A stretch of DNA of 64,000 bases. It comes from Streptomyces sp. WZ.A104 (GTDB taxonomy: Bacteria; Actinomycetota; Actinomycetes; Streptomycetales; Streptomycetaceae). Shown piece by piece: positions 37,725-46,156 of the stretch. Location of the stretch: contig NZ_NWVL01000047.1 in NCBI RefSeq assembly GCF_002382885.1, positions 1 through 64,000 of the forward strand, given 5' to 3'. Below the pieces are notes generated by a model, which saw only the letters and a list, made by a program, of their open reading frames with translations, was not told where the DNA came from and searched no databases. The translations under genes were made by a program, and so were the position numbers. Positions within the stretch are counted from its first letter, which is position 1, and each line of letters opens with the position of its first letter.

Positions 37725-38317
37725 GTGTCGGTAGAAAAGATCATTCATGTGGACGGAAAGTGGCGAAACGCCCTTCCCGGTACCACGCGCGACATCCTCG
37801 ACCCGGCCGATGCCACGCCGTTCGCCGTCGTGGCGGAGGGCGCGGCCGAGGACGCCGACGCCGCGCTCGGTGCCGCGCGCGCCGCTTTCGACTCCGGACC
37901 CTGGCCGCGTACCCTGGCCGCCCAGCTCGCACGCCTATTACTCCGGGGCGAAGCGCTCCTGCGGCGCGAGCGCGAGGAGATCGGTCTCCTGGAGAGCCGG
38001 GACGCCCGAAAGACCCTCGAAGAGGGCCGCTTCGTCGTCCACGAGCCCGTCGGCGTCTGCGCGCTGATCACCCCCTGGGACCGTCCTCCTCTCCAGACCG
38101 GATGGAAGACCGCCCGACGCTCGCCGCGGGCAACGCCTTCGTGATCAAACCGAGTGAGATCACCCTGCTTGCCACCGTCGCCCCGATGCGGCTGCTCACC
38201 GAGGCCGGACTGCCCGTCGGCGCCGGCGACCCCGTCGGCGCGAGCATGGCCGAACATCCCGCCGTCGACCTTGTGACCGTTACTGCTGGAACAACCGCAC
38301 CGGGAGGTGATGCGTGA
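37725..38317 (+). pseudogene. aldehyde dehydrogenase remnant (betaine-aldehyde-dehydrogenase-like)
   Basis: Starts at GTG 37725 with IIHVDGKWRNALPGTTRDIL and RAAFDSGPWPRTLAAQLARL, normal for the N-terminus of an aldehyde dehydrogenase. It then jumps over about 50-70 residues at ESRDARKTLEEG to RFVVHEPVGVCALITPWD, shifts frame near 38100 to LAAGNAFVIKPSEITLL, and ends after HPAVDLVTVTAG. The catalytic Cys and Glu region is gone. A glycine-betaine synthesis role in the intact ancestor is suggested by the betaine-type importer immediately downstream; the remnant's TGA overlaps the importer's GTG. A TTA codon is present in the remnant. Confidence 0.8.
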
Positions 38318-39387
38318 TGACCGCCACCGAACCGGTCTTCGCCGTACGTAATCTCTGGAAGGTCTTCGGACCCAAGGCCGACCGCATACCCGGCGACAAG
38401 GAACTCGCCGGGCTCTCCGCCGAGGAGCTGCGCGCTCGCACCGGCTGCACCGCGGCCGTCCGTGACGTCTCCTTCGACGTCCGCAAGGGCGAGGTATTCG
38501 TCGTCATGGGCCTCTCCGGCTCCGGCAAGTCGACCCTCGTCCGCTGTCTGACCCGGCTCATCGAGCCGACCAGCGGCGAACTCGCCATGGACGGCGAGGA
38601 CGTCATCTCCATGGATAGGAACCGGCTGCGCGAGCTGCGCCGACACCGCGCCGCCATGGTCTTCCAGCACTTCGGTCTGCTGCCCCACCGGTCCGTCATT
38701 GACAACGTCGCCTACGGCCTGGAGATCCAGGGCATGGCCCGCGCCGAACGCCGCGCCAAGGCCGCCGAGGTCGTCGCCAAGGTCGGCCTCGCCAGCATGG
38801 AGGAGCGCCGCCCCGGCCAGCTCTCCGGCGGGCAGCAGCAGCGCGTCGGCCTCGCCCGCGCCCTCGCCGTCGACCCCGAGGTGCTCCTCTTCGACGAACC
38901 GTTCAGCGCGCTCGACCCGTTGATCCGCCGTGACATGCAGGAGGAGGTCATCCGCCTGCACCGTGAAGAGGGCCGCACCATGGTCTTCATCACCCACGAC
39001 CTCAACGAGGCACTGCGCCTCGGCGACCGGATCGCCCTGATGCGCGACGGCATGATCGTGCAGCTCGGCACGCCCGAGGAGATCGTCGCCGATCCGGCCG
39101 ACGACTACGTACGCGACTTCGTCCGGGACGTACCGCGTGAGCAGGTAATCTCCGTACGGCGGGCCATGCGTCCCGTCGAGCCGGGGGAGAACGAGTCGGG
39201 GGTGGCCCTCGCCCCCGAGACGCTGGTATCCGAAGCGATCGAGGCCGTCGCCCGCAGCGGCGAGTACTGCCGCGTCGTCGACGACGGACGCACTCTCGGC
39301 ATCGTCGGCCACGAACAGCTCCTCGCTGTCGTCGCCGGGCTCGACGACGACAGCGAGCCGGAGCCCAAGAAGGTGGCGGCCGTATGA
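38314..39387 (+). CDS. glycine betaine/proline-type ABC importer, ATP-binding subunit
   Basis: A 357-residue ATPase of the OpuAA/ProV family for compatible-solute uptake under osmotic stress. Walker A is GLSGSGKST, the ABC signature is LSGGQQQR, Walker B is VLLFDEPFSALDP, and the switch His is in VFITHD. The N-terminal family extension and a C-terminal CBS-like stretch (about 290-345) are present. GTG 38314 (GGAGG 7 bases upstream) overlaps the remnant stop; ATG 38317 is an alternative. Its stop overlaps the permease start (ATGA). Confidence 0.92.
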   Translation: MMTATEPVFAVRNLWKVFGPKADRIPGDKELAGLSAEELRARTGCTAAVRDVSFDVRKGEVFVVMGLSGSGKSTLVRCLTRLIEPTSGELAMDGEDVISMDRNRLRELRRHRAAMVFQHFGLLPHRSVIDNVAYGLEIQGMARAERRAKAAEVVAKVGLASMEERRPGQLSGGQQQRVGLARALAVDPEVLLFDEPFSALDPLIRRDMQEEVIRLHREEGRTMVFITHDLNEALRLGDRIALMRDGMIVQLGTPEEIVADPADDYVRDFVRDVPREQVISVRRAMRPVEPGENESGVALAPETLVSEAIEAVARSGEYCRVVDDGRTLGIVGHEQLLAVVAGLDDDSEPEPKKVAAV

Positions 39388-41432
39388 GCGCCGCCCCGAA
39401 TCCCGTCATCGACCAACGGGACACCACCCGCACGTCCGACCCGCACCTGATCGAGGACGGGGACGGCACCGGCACGCCCGGCCCGCTCTCCCGGATCGCA
39501 GGGAATCCGAAGACGATGCTGCTGATCGCGGTTGTCCTCGTCGCCGTCGTCAGCGCCGTCGTCACTGGCACCGGCAGCGGGGTGTGGCCGTCCGGCCTGA
39601 CCGCCGACGTCCAGTCCCCGCTCGACGATCTCAACCGCTGGCTCGTCGACAACCGCACCACCCACCCCCTCTTCCTCTACTTCCTGCTGCACATCAGCAA
39701 CACGGCCGAAAGCTCGGTCGAGGGTGTGCTCAGCCTGCTGGAGGGCCTCGGCTTCATCGGGGTGACCCTCGCCGCCGTACTGATCGCCTGGTACGCCGGA
39801 GGGGCCGGCCTGCACCGCCGGGCCCTGCGCACCGCGGGCACCGCGCTCGGCACCTTCGCGGTGGTCGGGCTCCTCGGCATGTGGGAGCCGGCCATGGAGA
39901 CGCTGGCCCTGATGATCGTCTCGGTCGCCGTCTCGGCTGTCGTCGGAGCCCTCCTCGGGCTCGTCGCCGGACTCTCCGAACGAGGCGAGCGCATACTGCG
40001 CGTGGTGTTCGACACGATGCAGGTGCTGCCCGCCTTCGCGTATCTGCTGCCGTTCGTCCTGATCTTCGACATCGGTACGCCGTCGGTCTTCGTCGCCACG
40101 GTCATCTTCGCGGCTCCGCCGATGGCCCGGCTCACCGCACTCGGCCTGCGCGGCGCCGACCCGGCGGCTCTGGAGGCGTCCGCCTCGCTCGGGGCGAGCT
40201 CCCTGCAGCAGCTGTTCACCGCACGCCTGCCGCTCGCCCGCAAGCAGATGCTCCTGGGCCTCAACCAGACGATCATGATGTGTCTGTCCATGGTCGTTCT
40301 CGCCTCGTTGATCGGCGCGGGCGGTCTCGGTGACGAGATCTTCACCGCGCTCTCCACCGTCGACGTCGGCCTCGCCCTGCCCGCCGGTATCGCGGTCGTC
40401 CTCATCGCCGTCTGGCTGGACCGGACGACAGCCGCGGCCGGCGAGCAGCTCGACGACCCGGCCGGCGGACACCGCGGCGCCTGGTATCTGATCTGGCCCG
40501 GCATGGCCGTCGCTGTCGGCGGCAGCGCCCTCCTCGGGTCCCTCCTCGGCCGGCAGACATGGCCCGACGCCTGGACCGTCTCCATCAGCGAGCCGGTCAA
40601 CTCCGTCGTCAACTGGATCGAGCGCGAACTCGGCTCCGGCATCCCCGTCCTCGGCGGCACGCTCACCTGGGCCGAAAACTTCGCCATCTGGGTCATCAAC
40701 CCGATGCGCGACGTCCTGCTTGCCACTCCCTGGTGGGCGATGCTGACTCTCGCGGGTGTGCTCGCCTTCCGCGCCGGACGCTGGCGCGCCACCGTCACCG
40801 TCGTGCTTGCGCTGAGCGCGATCGGCGTCATGGGTCTGTGGAACCGCTCCATGGACACTCTGTCCCAGGTGCTCGCCGCGCTCGTCGTCACGCTGCTGAT
40901 CGGCTTCGCCATCGGCATTCTGGCGGCCCGCGCGGGCCGGGTGGAACGGCTGATCAGGCCGGCGCTCGACGTCATGCAGACCATGCCGCAGTTCATCTAT
41001 CTGATCCCGGTGATCGCGCTGTTCAGCGGGGGCCGCACGGCCGCCGTCGCCGCGGCGGTCGTCTACGCGCTGCCAGCCGTGGTTCGTATCACCACTCAGG
41101 GAATCAAGCAGATCGACCCGTCGGCCCTGGAAGCTGCCCGTTCACTCGGCGCCAGCACGGGACAGCAACTGCGCCAGGTCCAGATCCCGCTGGCCCGTCC
41201 CGCACTGCAACTCGCCCTGAACCAGGGATTGGTGCTCGTCCTCGCGATCGTCGTCATCGGCGGCATGATCGGCGGCGGCGCGCTCGGCGTCGATGTGGTC
41301 AAGGGGCTCGCCAAGGGTGATCTGGGGCTCGGGATGACCGCCGGTATCGCGATCGTCTGCCTGGGGCTGCTGCTCGACCGGATCTCGCAGCCGGCGACGA
41401 CGGCGAAAGAACGCGCCGAGGCCTCTCAATAG
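39384..41432 (+). CDS. glycine betaine/proline-type ABC importer, tandem permease
   Basis: A 682-residue permease with two fused BPD-type membrane units. Each carries a coupling EAA-like loop: ALEASASLGASSLQQLFTAR near residues 263-282 and ALEAARSLGASTGQQLRQ near 574-591. About 12-14 membrane segments in total. The duplicated, single-chain permease would supply both halves of the channel. ATG 39384 overlaps the ATPase stop, so translation is coupled. The binding protein follows after 79 bases. Confidence 0.92.
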   Translation: MSAAPNPVIDQRDTTRTSDPHLIEDGDGTGTPGPLSRIAGNPKTMLLIAVVLVAVVSAVVTGTGSGVWPSGLTADVQSPLDDLNRWLVDNRTTHPLFLYFLLHISNTAESSVEGVLSLLEGLGFIGVTLAAVLIAWYAGGAGLHRRALRTAGTALGTFAVVGLLGMWEPAMETLALMIVSVAVSAVVGALLGLVAGLSERGERILRVVFDTMQVLPAFAYLLPFVLIFDIGTPSVFVATVIFAAPPMARLTALGLRGADPAALEASASLGASSLQQLFTARLPLARKQMLLGLNQTIMMCLSMVVLASLIGAGGLGDEIFTALSTVDVGLALPAGIAVVLIAVWLDRTTAAAGEQLDDPAGGHRGAWYLIWPGMAVAVGGSALLGSLLGRQTWPDAWTVSISEPVNSVVNWIERELGSGIPVLGGTLTWAENFAIWVINPMRDVLLATPWWAMLTLAGVLAFRAGRWRATVTVVLALSAIGVMGLWNRSMDTLSQVLAALVVTLLIGFAIGILAARAGRVERLIRPALDVMQTMPQFIYLIPVIALFSGGRTAAVAAAVVYALPAVVRITTQGIKQIDPSALEAARSLGASTGQQLRQVQIPLARPALQLALNQGLVLVLAIVVIGGMIGGGALGVDVVKGLAKGDLGLGMTAGIAIVCLGLLLDRISQPATTAKERAEASQ

Positions 41433-41511
41433 CCCCCCGACTTCCGTCCATCACGCAACTCATCAAGCTCACCCATCTCTCCCAACTCATGGAAGAAAAG
41501 GAAACAGACTC

Positions 41512-42468
41512 GTGAACTACAAGCGGATACGCACCACCCTCGTCGCCGGAGTCGGCGCGCTCGGAATGTTCGCCCTCAGCGCCTGCGGAGCCGCCGAGAC
41601 CGAGTCGGCCTCCTCCGCGGACGAGGTCACCCTGACCGTCCCGTCGTGGGTCGGCGCCCGCGCCAACGCCGAGGTTGCCAAGGTGGTCCTGGAGCAGGAG
41701 CTGGACGTCAAGGTCAAGCTCCAGCAGCTGGACGAGCCGGTCGCTTTCGACGCGCTGAACAACGGCAAGGCCGACGCGATCCTGGAGGACTGGGGCGGCT
41801 CCCCGAAGAAGGAGCAGCTCTACGTCGAGGAGAAGAAGACGATCGTCAAGGGCGGCGACCTCGGTGTCGACGGCCACATCGGCTGGTTCGTGCCGAAGTA
41901 TTACGCGGATGAGAACCCGGAGATCCTCGACGCGAAGAACTTCAATAAGTTCGCGAAGGACTTCACGTCCGCCAACAGCGGCGACAAGGGTGAGTTCCTT
42001 GGTGCGGCTCCGTCGTACACCACGTACGACGAGCACATCATCAAGAACCTCGGCCTGAATCTCAAGGTCAAGGAAACGGGCAACGAAGCCGCCCAGATCA
42101 AGGAGATTCAGCAGAAGTACCGCGACAAGGAGCCGTTCATCACCTACTGGTGGGACCCCCAGTGGCTGAACGCCGACATCGACCTGGTCGAGGTCAAGCT
42201 GCCGGAATACACCGAGGGCTGCAACGAGCCCGAGACGGCGACGGACTGCGCCTACGCCGTCACCCCCCTCCAGAAGTACCTGAACGCCGACTTCGCGAAG
42301 GACGGCGGCGACGCGGCCCAGTTCATCAAGAACTTCAACTGGTCGACCGAGGAGCAGAACAAGGTCGCCAAGTGGATAGCGAAGGACAAAATGTCCGGCA
42401 AGGAAGCCGCTGAGAAGTGGGTCAAGGAGAACAAGGCCGTATGGGAGGCTTGGCTGCCGAAGAAGTAA
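41512..42468 (+). CDS. glycine betaine-type ABC importer, substrate-binding lipoprotein
   Basis: A 318-residue OpuAC/ProX-type binding protein. The signal peptide ends in a lipobox (ALSACG), so the Cys at about 25 is lipid-anchored outside the membrane. The ligand domain contains WVGARANAEV, WGGSPKKEQLY and TYWWDPQWL; tryptophan/tyrosine residues of this kind form the quaternary-ammonium cage in the family. GTG 41512 follows AAAAGGAAA. The third gene of the importer operon and the last before a hairpin. Confidence 0.92.
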   Translation: MNYKRIRTTLVAGVGALGMFALSACGAAETESASSADEVTLTVPSWVGARANAEVAKVVLEQELDVKVKLQQLDEPVAFDALNNGKADAILEDWGGSPKKEQLYVEEKKTIVKGGDLGVDGHIGWFVPKYYADENPEILDAKNFNKFAKDFTSANSGDKGEFLGAAPSYTTYDEHIIKNLGLNLKVKETGNEAAQIKEIQQKYRDKEPFITYWWDPQWLNADIDLVEVKLPEYTEGCNEPETATDCAYAVTPLQKYLNADFAKDGGDAAQFIKNFNWSTEEQNKVAKWIAKDKMSGKEAAEKWVKENKAVWEAWLPKK

Positions 42469-42518
42469 CGGCGGTCGGGAACGGCAGCTGAGAACGGCGA
42501 CCGAGGGACGTACGTCCA

Positions 42519-42559
42519 CGAGGGCGGCCAGGGTGCTCCACGTACCCCGGCCGCCCTCG
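42519..42559 (+). terminator. hairpin after the importer operon
   Basis: Perfect 11-bp arms (42519-42529 and 42549-42559) with an internal GGG/CCC pairing in the loop, 50 bases after the binding-protein stop. Confidence 0.75.
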
Positions 42560-42624
42560 GCGCCGTCTCTGTCGCTCGCGTGGCCGGGATGTCGGGGGCC
42601 TGCACGTCTACCTGGCCGGGTCTG

Positions 42625-43065
42625 TCAAACGTTCGGCTCTGTTCCGTAGTCGGTGGTGACGGTGGGTTCTCCTTGTTGCAGGAGGATGCGGTGACGGAGA
42701 AGGCCGAATCCTGCTCGGCCGTGCATCTGCCGCATGATCTTCTTGGTTCGGGTATCGACGCCTTCTGTCCGGCCGTTGCGGTGGGCAGGGTGAGGCCTGC
42801 GTTCACAGCGGCGCGGTCGAGTTCGAGGCCGTTGCAGAAGCTGTGCAGGTGGGGCAGGCCGGCGGCGCGGACCGTGGCGATCCACTGGGTGAGCTTGTCG
42901 TCGTTGGCCTGGGCCGGGGCCAGGAGCGCGGCAAACTCGCCGGTGAGCCGGGCGAGTGCGGTCATCTCCGGGCACCCTGCGGTGAGGAGGCCGAGCAGGT
43001 CGGTGCCTCTGGTCCACAGGTGCTCGGGGCGGGTGCAGAAGGCCACTCCTCCACGCGGCCGTCCA
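42625..43065 (-). pseudogene. ISL3-type transposase remnant (C-terminal)
   Basis: On the minus strand, TGEFAALLAPAQANDDKLTQ and VNAGLTLP lie in one frame, then NGRTEGVDTRTKKIMRQMHG and RAGFGLLRHRILLQ in another. The spaced pattern is the C-terminal end of an ISL3-family transposase. The N-terminal part is absent and there is at least one frameshift, so it is inactive. Confidence 0.75.
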
Positions 43066-43340
43066 CGGCTGGTACGAAGGCCATGTCCAAGGTGAGAACG
43101 AAGGCCCCGGGCGCGGCTTCTGGGACAGGCTACCCAGCACACCGCACGCGGCTGACCGCACCTGAATCGTCGAGGAGCGCCACCGACGCGTCGGTGGCGC
43201 TCCTCGACGATTGGTCTCTTGCTCACCTGCTCCAGATAGGCGCCGGCGAAACCGAGCGCGATCAAGCGGTCCTCGTCGCTCGGGTACGTGGTCCCGCCCC
43301 GACCACCGACCATGGCGCGCAGCGCCGACCAGTTGAACGC
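43066..43340. other. degraded DNA with a long palindrome
   Basis: About 275 bases before the right repeat. A minus-strand piece (DEDRLIALGFAGAYLEQV) looks protein-like but is short and I cannot assign it. It contains the 48-bp palindrome at 43165-43212. Confidence 0.45.
43165..43212. repeat. 48-bp perfect palindrome
   Basis: The two 24-base arms (43165-43188 and 43189-43212) are exact reverse complements with no spacer; the symmetry ends sharply at both sides. It would be able to extrude a cruciform or form a very stable RNA hairpin. Confidence 0.92.
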
Positions 43341-43519
43341 GAGTACAAGGAGCCGCTGTACGCCGCTCCCCCGCTGCTCCCCCGCTGCTCCAGCGCATGG
43401 TCGACGCGGGTCGCCTCGGCCGCAAGACGGGCTCGGGCTTCTACCCGTACTGACCGCCCTACCGGCAGGCCCGGCGCTCACGCAGCCGGGCCCGCCGGGG
43501 CACGTCCCCCGAGGTCAGG
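43341..43519 (+). repeat. right copy of the island-flanking repeat (hbd 3' fragment)
   Basis: Repeats the last 34 codons of hbd and its downstream sequence. An 11-base tandem insertion (about 43371-43385) breaks the frame, and the end reads FYPY instead of FYAY. There is no start or N-terminus, so it is not a gene. Confidence 0.88.
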
Positions 43520-43656
43520 ACCCGCGTGGAGCTCTGCTCGACCTGCTGGCCACCGGCGACGTCATGCGCGCCACCGCAGGGGTACGCCTCCAGCTGGCGC
43601 GGCTGGAGTTGGACGAGCGCCTCCGGCCCCTGGCTGCCGCCGCGGCAGGCCGCTGA
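43520..43656 (+). other. possible 3' gene fragment
   Basis: A plus-strand frame reads GALLDLLATGDVMRATAGV and RLQLARLELDERLRPLAA to a TGA at 43656. It looks protein-coding (helical, normal codon use) but has no start within reach. It may be the tail of a gene cut by the event that placed the accessory block. Confidence 0.4.
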
Positions 43657-43755
43657 CCGGCAGCGGATCCGGCGGCCGAAGGAGAGACGCGGTGAAAGGG
43701 TGATCCGTCGCCGGCGAGTGCCGGGAGCCGGTCCTGGCCTTTTCCCGTCAGGTGT

Positions 43756-44529
43756 TCACGGCCCCGGAGAGGAAGGTCCGGGCACGTTGGCCGCTTGGGG
43801 CCCCGGCGCGACTGCGAGCCGCGCGACCTCGGCCCGCAGTGCGGTGACTTCCGCGGTCAGGGCCTCCAGGAGGGCTGTCTGCCTGCGTTCCTCGGCGTTG
43901 TCCCGTTCGAAGCGGGAGATGAACCAGGCCGCGATGTTCGCCGTCACGACACCGAGCAGTGCGATGCCGGAGAGCATCAGCCCCACGGCGAGCAGCCGGC
44001 CGAGCCCGGTGGTGGGCGCCAGGTCCCCGTACCCGACCGTCGTCATGGTGGTGAATGACCACCACACCGCGTCGCCCAGCGTGCGAATGTTGCCATTGGG
44101 TGCGTCCCGCTCCACCTGGAGCACCGCGAGCGAGCCGAACATCATGAGCCCGACCACCGAGCCTGCGACGTAGACCGTCATCGTGATCTGCGGCGCGTGC
44201 CTGGCCCGTCGGCCCACCAGGAGCAGGGTGGAGACCAGCCGCAGCAAGCGCAGCGGCTGAACCAGCGGCAGGACGACGGCCAGCAGATCCAGCGGATGGC
44301 TCCGGACGAACGCCCACTTGCCGCAGGCCAGTGCCAGCCGAACCGCGTAGTCGAAGGCGAACGCCGCCCAAACGCTCCACTCGGCGGCACGGCACGCCGC
44401 GTGCACCCAGTCCGGTGCGTCCGGAGCGAGGACAGGGAAGGCGTATGCGACGGCGAACAGCACTGCCAGCAGCAGAAGGGGCGTACGTGTGCGCTGTTCC
44501 CATCGGCTCAGCCTGGTTCCATGCTTCAT
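43756..44529 (-). CDS. potassium channel-like ion transporter
   Basis: A 257-residue membrane protein with six likely segments, the last two flanking the pore helix and selectivity filter TTMTTVGYGDLAP. The fourth segment region has PLRLLRLVSTLLLVGRRAR, an Arg-rich stretch like a voltage sensor. The C-terminus is a short coiled coil (LLEALTAEVTALRAEVARL) probably for tetramer assembly. ATG 44529 has no Shine-Dalgarno sequence; TACGAT six bases upstream suggests leaderless transcription. Confidence 0.87.
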   Translation of the reverse strand: MKHGTRLSRWEQRTRTPLLLLAVLFAVAYAFPVLAPDAPDWVHAACRAAEWSVWAAFAFDYAVRLALACGKWAFVRSHPLDLLAVVLPLVQPLRLLRLVSTLLLVGRRARHAPQITMTVYVAGSVVGLMMFGSLAVLQVERDAPNGNIRTLGDAVWWSFTTMTTVGYGDLAPTTGLGRLLAVGLMLSGIALLGVVTANIAAWFISRFERDNAEERRQTALLEALTAEVTALRAEVARLAVAPGPQAANVPGPSSPGP

Positions 44530-44873
44530 ACGGGCATCGTAGGATCCGGGAAGGAGAGAGGCCCCAGAGGGCCTCGGGGTGTGAAGCAGGGGTTCCGCGT
44601 TGCGCCGATCTGGTTCACCTCGCGGCCCCACAGATGCTTGAACCCTTCGGCATCGGCGTGGATGCCGCTGCCGAGATCCAGCACCGGCCGCAGCCCACGT
44701 CGCCGGCCTGCGAGGCGGCCCGGTTCGCGGTCGCCGGGGCCTTGGAGCCGCCCGTCCCGGCCGTACCGCTCACAGGGGGTTCAGCGCCTTCAGCCACAGG
44801 GGCCTCGGCGCCGTCCAGCCCGGAACGGGACCGCAGGAAAGCAGTCCGTCGGTCGACGAATATGATTGGCCGC

Positions 44874-45233
44874 ATGTCGAAGCCTGACGCGCTGCTCGTT
44901 GACGTTGCCGCCCTGGTGGAGTCCGGGCGCAGCAATCAGATGTCGTTGACCGTGGTCGCCGGTGGTGCTGTCATCACGGGTCGGCTGGCTCCCGAAGCCG
45001 TCTGGAGGCAGCGGGTGTCGGAAGTCCTTGCGGACTCGGCCCGCCTGAGCGCCTTTTCCGGCCTGTTCACCACCACTGCACCCGAGGACGGGCAGCCCAC
45101 GCATCTGCACTTCCACGTGGCGCGGATTCTGCAGGGCGCGGTGGGGATCCCGGAGACGGGCGGGATGTACCGGGTCGCGATCGAGGACGTCAGCGCCTGG
45201 ACGATGGGCGACTTCAGCTACTCCGACAACTGA
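44874..45233 (+). CDS. GvpU-like gas-vesicle accessory-type protein (orphan)
   Basis: A 119-residue soluble protein. It has the order of elements I recall for GvpU: a strand pair with GGAVITGRL, a helix with VSEVL, then THLHFHVARIL and a closing strand region (VAIEDVSAWTMGDF). Gas-vesicle clusters normally place several gvp genes together; none is next to this gene, so it may do something else. TATGAT at 44861-44866 fits leaderless initiation at ATG 44874; ATG 44862 is in frame. Family assignment is by eye. Confidence 0.5.
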   Translation: MSKPDALLVDVAALVESGRSNQMSLTVVAGGAVITGRLAPEAVWRQRVSEVLADSARLSAFSGLFTTTAPEDGQPTHLHFHVARILQGAVGIPETGGMYRVAIEDVSAWTMGDFSYSDN

Positions 45234-45263
45234 CCCGCTGACTCGCCGGGAAACCCGGGGTAC

Positions 45264-45306
45264 GCGGTGAGGGTCCGGCCGGATGCTCCGGTCGGACCCT
45301 CACCGC
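45264..45306. terminator. hairpin between convergent genes
   Basis: Perfect 14-bp arms (45264-45277 and 45293-45306), between the GvpU-like gene and the SCO5918-like gene. Confidence 0.8.
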
Positions 45307-45337
45307 TGCTTGCTGACGGCTCACGCCTGACTGTCGC

Positions 45338-45649
45338 TCAGGCGGCCACAGGGGCTCCGAGCATCGCGGACGCCTGCTGCAACGGGTCGAGAACCCGAGT
45401 GGGTGCGGGGGCCGGGGGCAGGTCGCGGCAGGTGAAGCCGAGCTGGGTCATGGCCCGCAGGACTTCTCCCGCGCTGAAGTCGCGGCGGTCCTGGCGTGTG
45501 ATGACCTGGCCGACCTGTTTGACGGGGTAGGTGCGTCGGCCGATGACCACGGACTCACCGGATACTTGCTCGGGCTTGACGCCCTTCATCGATTCCAGGA
45601 CACCGCTCTTGGTCAGGTCGAACGGGAAGCGGGCGATGACACAGCGCAT
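45338..45649 (-). CDS. SCO5918-like small conserved protein
   Basis: A 103-residue protein beginning MRCVIARFPFDLTKSGVLES. Its middle part has VIGRRTYPVKQVGQVITRQD and RRDFSAGEVLRAMTQLGFTC. I recall this family as Streptomyces-specific and adjacent to cold-shock and DEAD-box genes, as here. Function unknown. It is on the same strand as the helicase and CBS genes and ends near a bidirectional hairpin. Confidence 0.75.
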   Translation of the reverse strand: MRCVIARFPFDLTKSGVLESMKGVKPEQVSGESVVIGRRTYPVKQVGQVITRQDRRDFSAGEVLRAMTQLGFTCRDLPPAPAPTRVLDPLQQASAMLGAPVAA

Positions 45650-45706
45650 GATGCCTCACAGGGAGAGGAACGGAGAGGGGGGTGTTTCTGCTGCGGATGG
45701 GGCGGC

Positions 45707-46111
45707 TCAGCCGGCGAGGGCGAGAACGCCCAGCGCGCTGCCGTGTTCGTCGACCACGGGCAGGGCGTCGACGCGGCTGTGGTGCATCATGTGCCCGGCT
45801 TCGGCCATGGTGGTCACCGGTGAGATGAAAGGCCCTCGGTCGCCGAGGATGTCCCGCAGCTGGACCCTGTCCGAGTACGCGGAGCCGTCACGGACTACTG
45901 CGAGCCGGGACCGGGTGACCAGTCCGGTACACCGGCCGCTGTCGTCGCAGACGAGCAGATGTCCGGTGCGGGCACTGGCCAGGACCGCCAGGGCCACCTC
46001 GACGGTCATGTCGTCGCAGACCTGCGGCCCGGCGGTCTCCATCACGTCGGCCACCGTCCCGCCTGCGGGCGTGGCGTGCGTCGAGCCCGGCTGCATCTGG
46101 ACCAGCGTCAA
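45707..46111 (-). CDS. CBS-domain pair protein
   Basis: A 134-residue protein made of two CBS motifs (VADVMETAGPQVCDDMTVEV then TGHLLVCDDSGRCTGLVTRS; second HHSRVDALPVVDEHGSALGV). CBS pairs bind adenine nucleotides or sense ionic conditions. TTG 46111 is the best start because GGAGG lies six bases upstream, although the frame is open to GTG 46150. It lies 45 bases after the helicase gene, so the two are probably cotranscribed and it could sense energy state for that module. Confidence 0.75.
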   Translation of the reverse strand: MTLVQMQPGSTHATPAGGTVADVMETAGPQVCDDMTVEVALAVLASARTGHLLVCDDSGRCTGLVTRSRLAVVRDGSAYSDRVQLRDILGDRGPFISPVTTMAEAGHMMHHSRVDALPVVDEHGSALGVLALAG

Positions 46112-46156
46112 AAGGTGCCTCCTGCACAGATGGGTCAGCTTCCGGATCACGAAGTT

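Noticed and set aside
43341..43453. Second 3-hydroxybutyryl-CoA dehydrogenase gene
   Set aside because: Only the 3' end is present and it has an 11-base insertion; it is a repeat copy, not a gene.
30454..43519. Functional integrative element
   Set aside because: No integrase, relaxase, excisionase or intact transposase is seen; only remnants remain.
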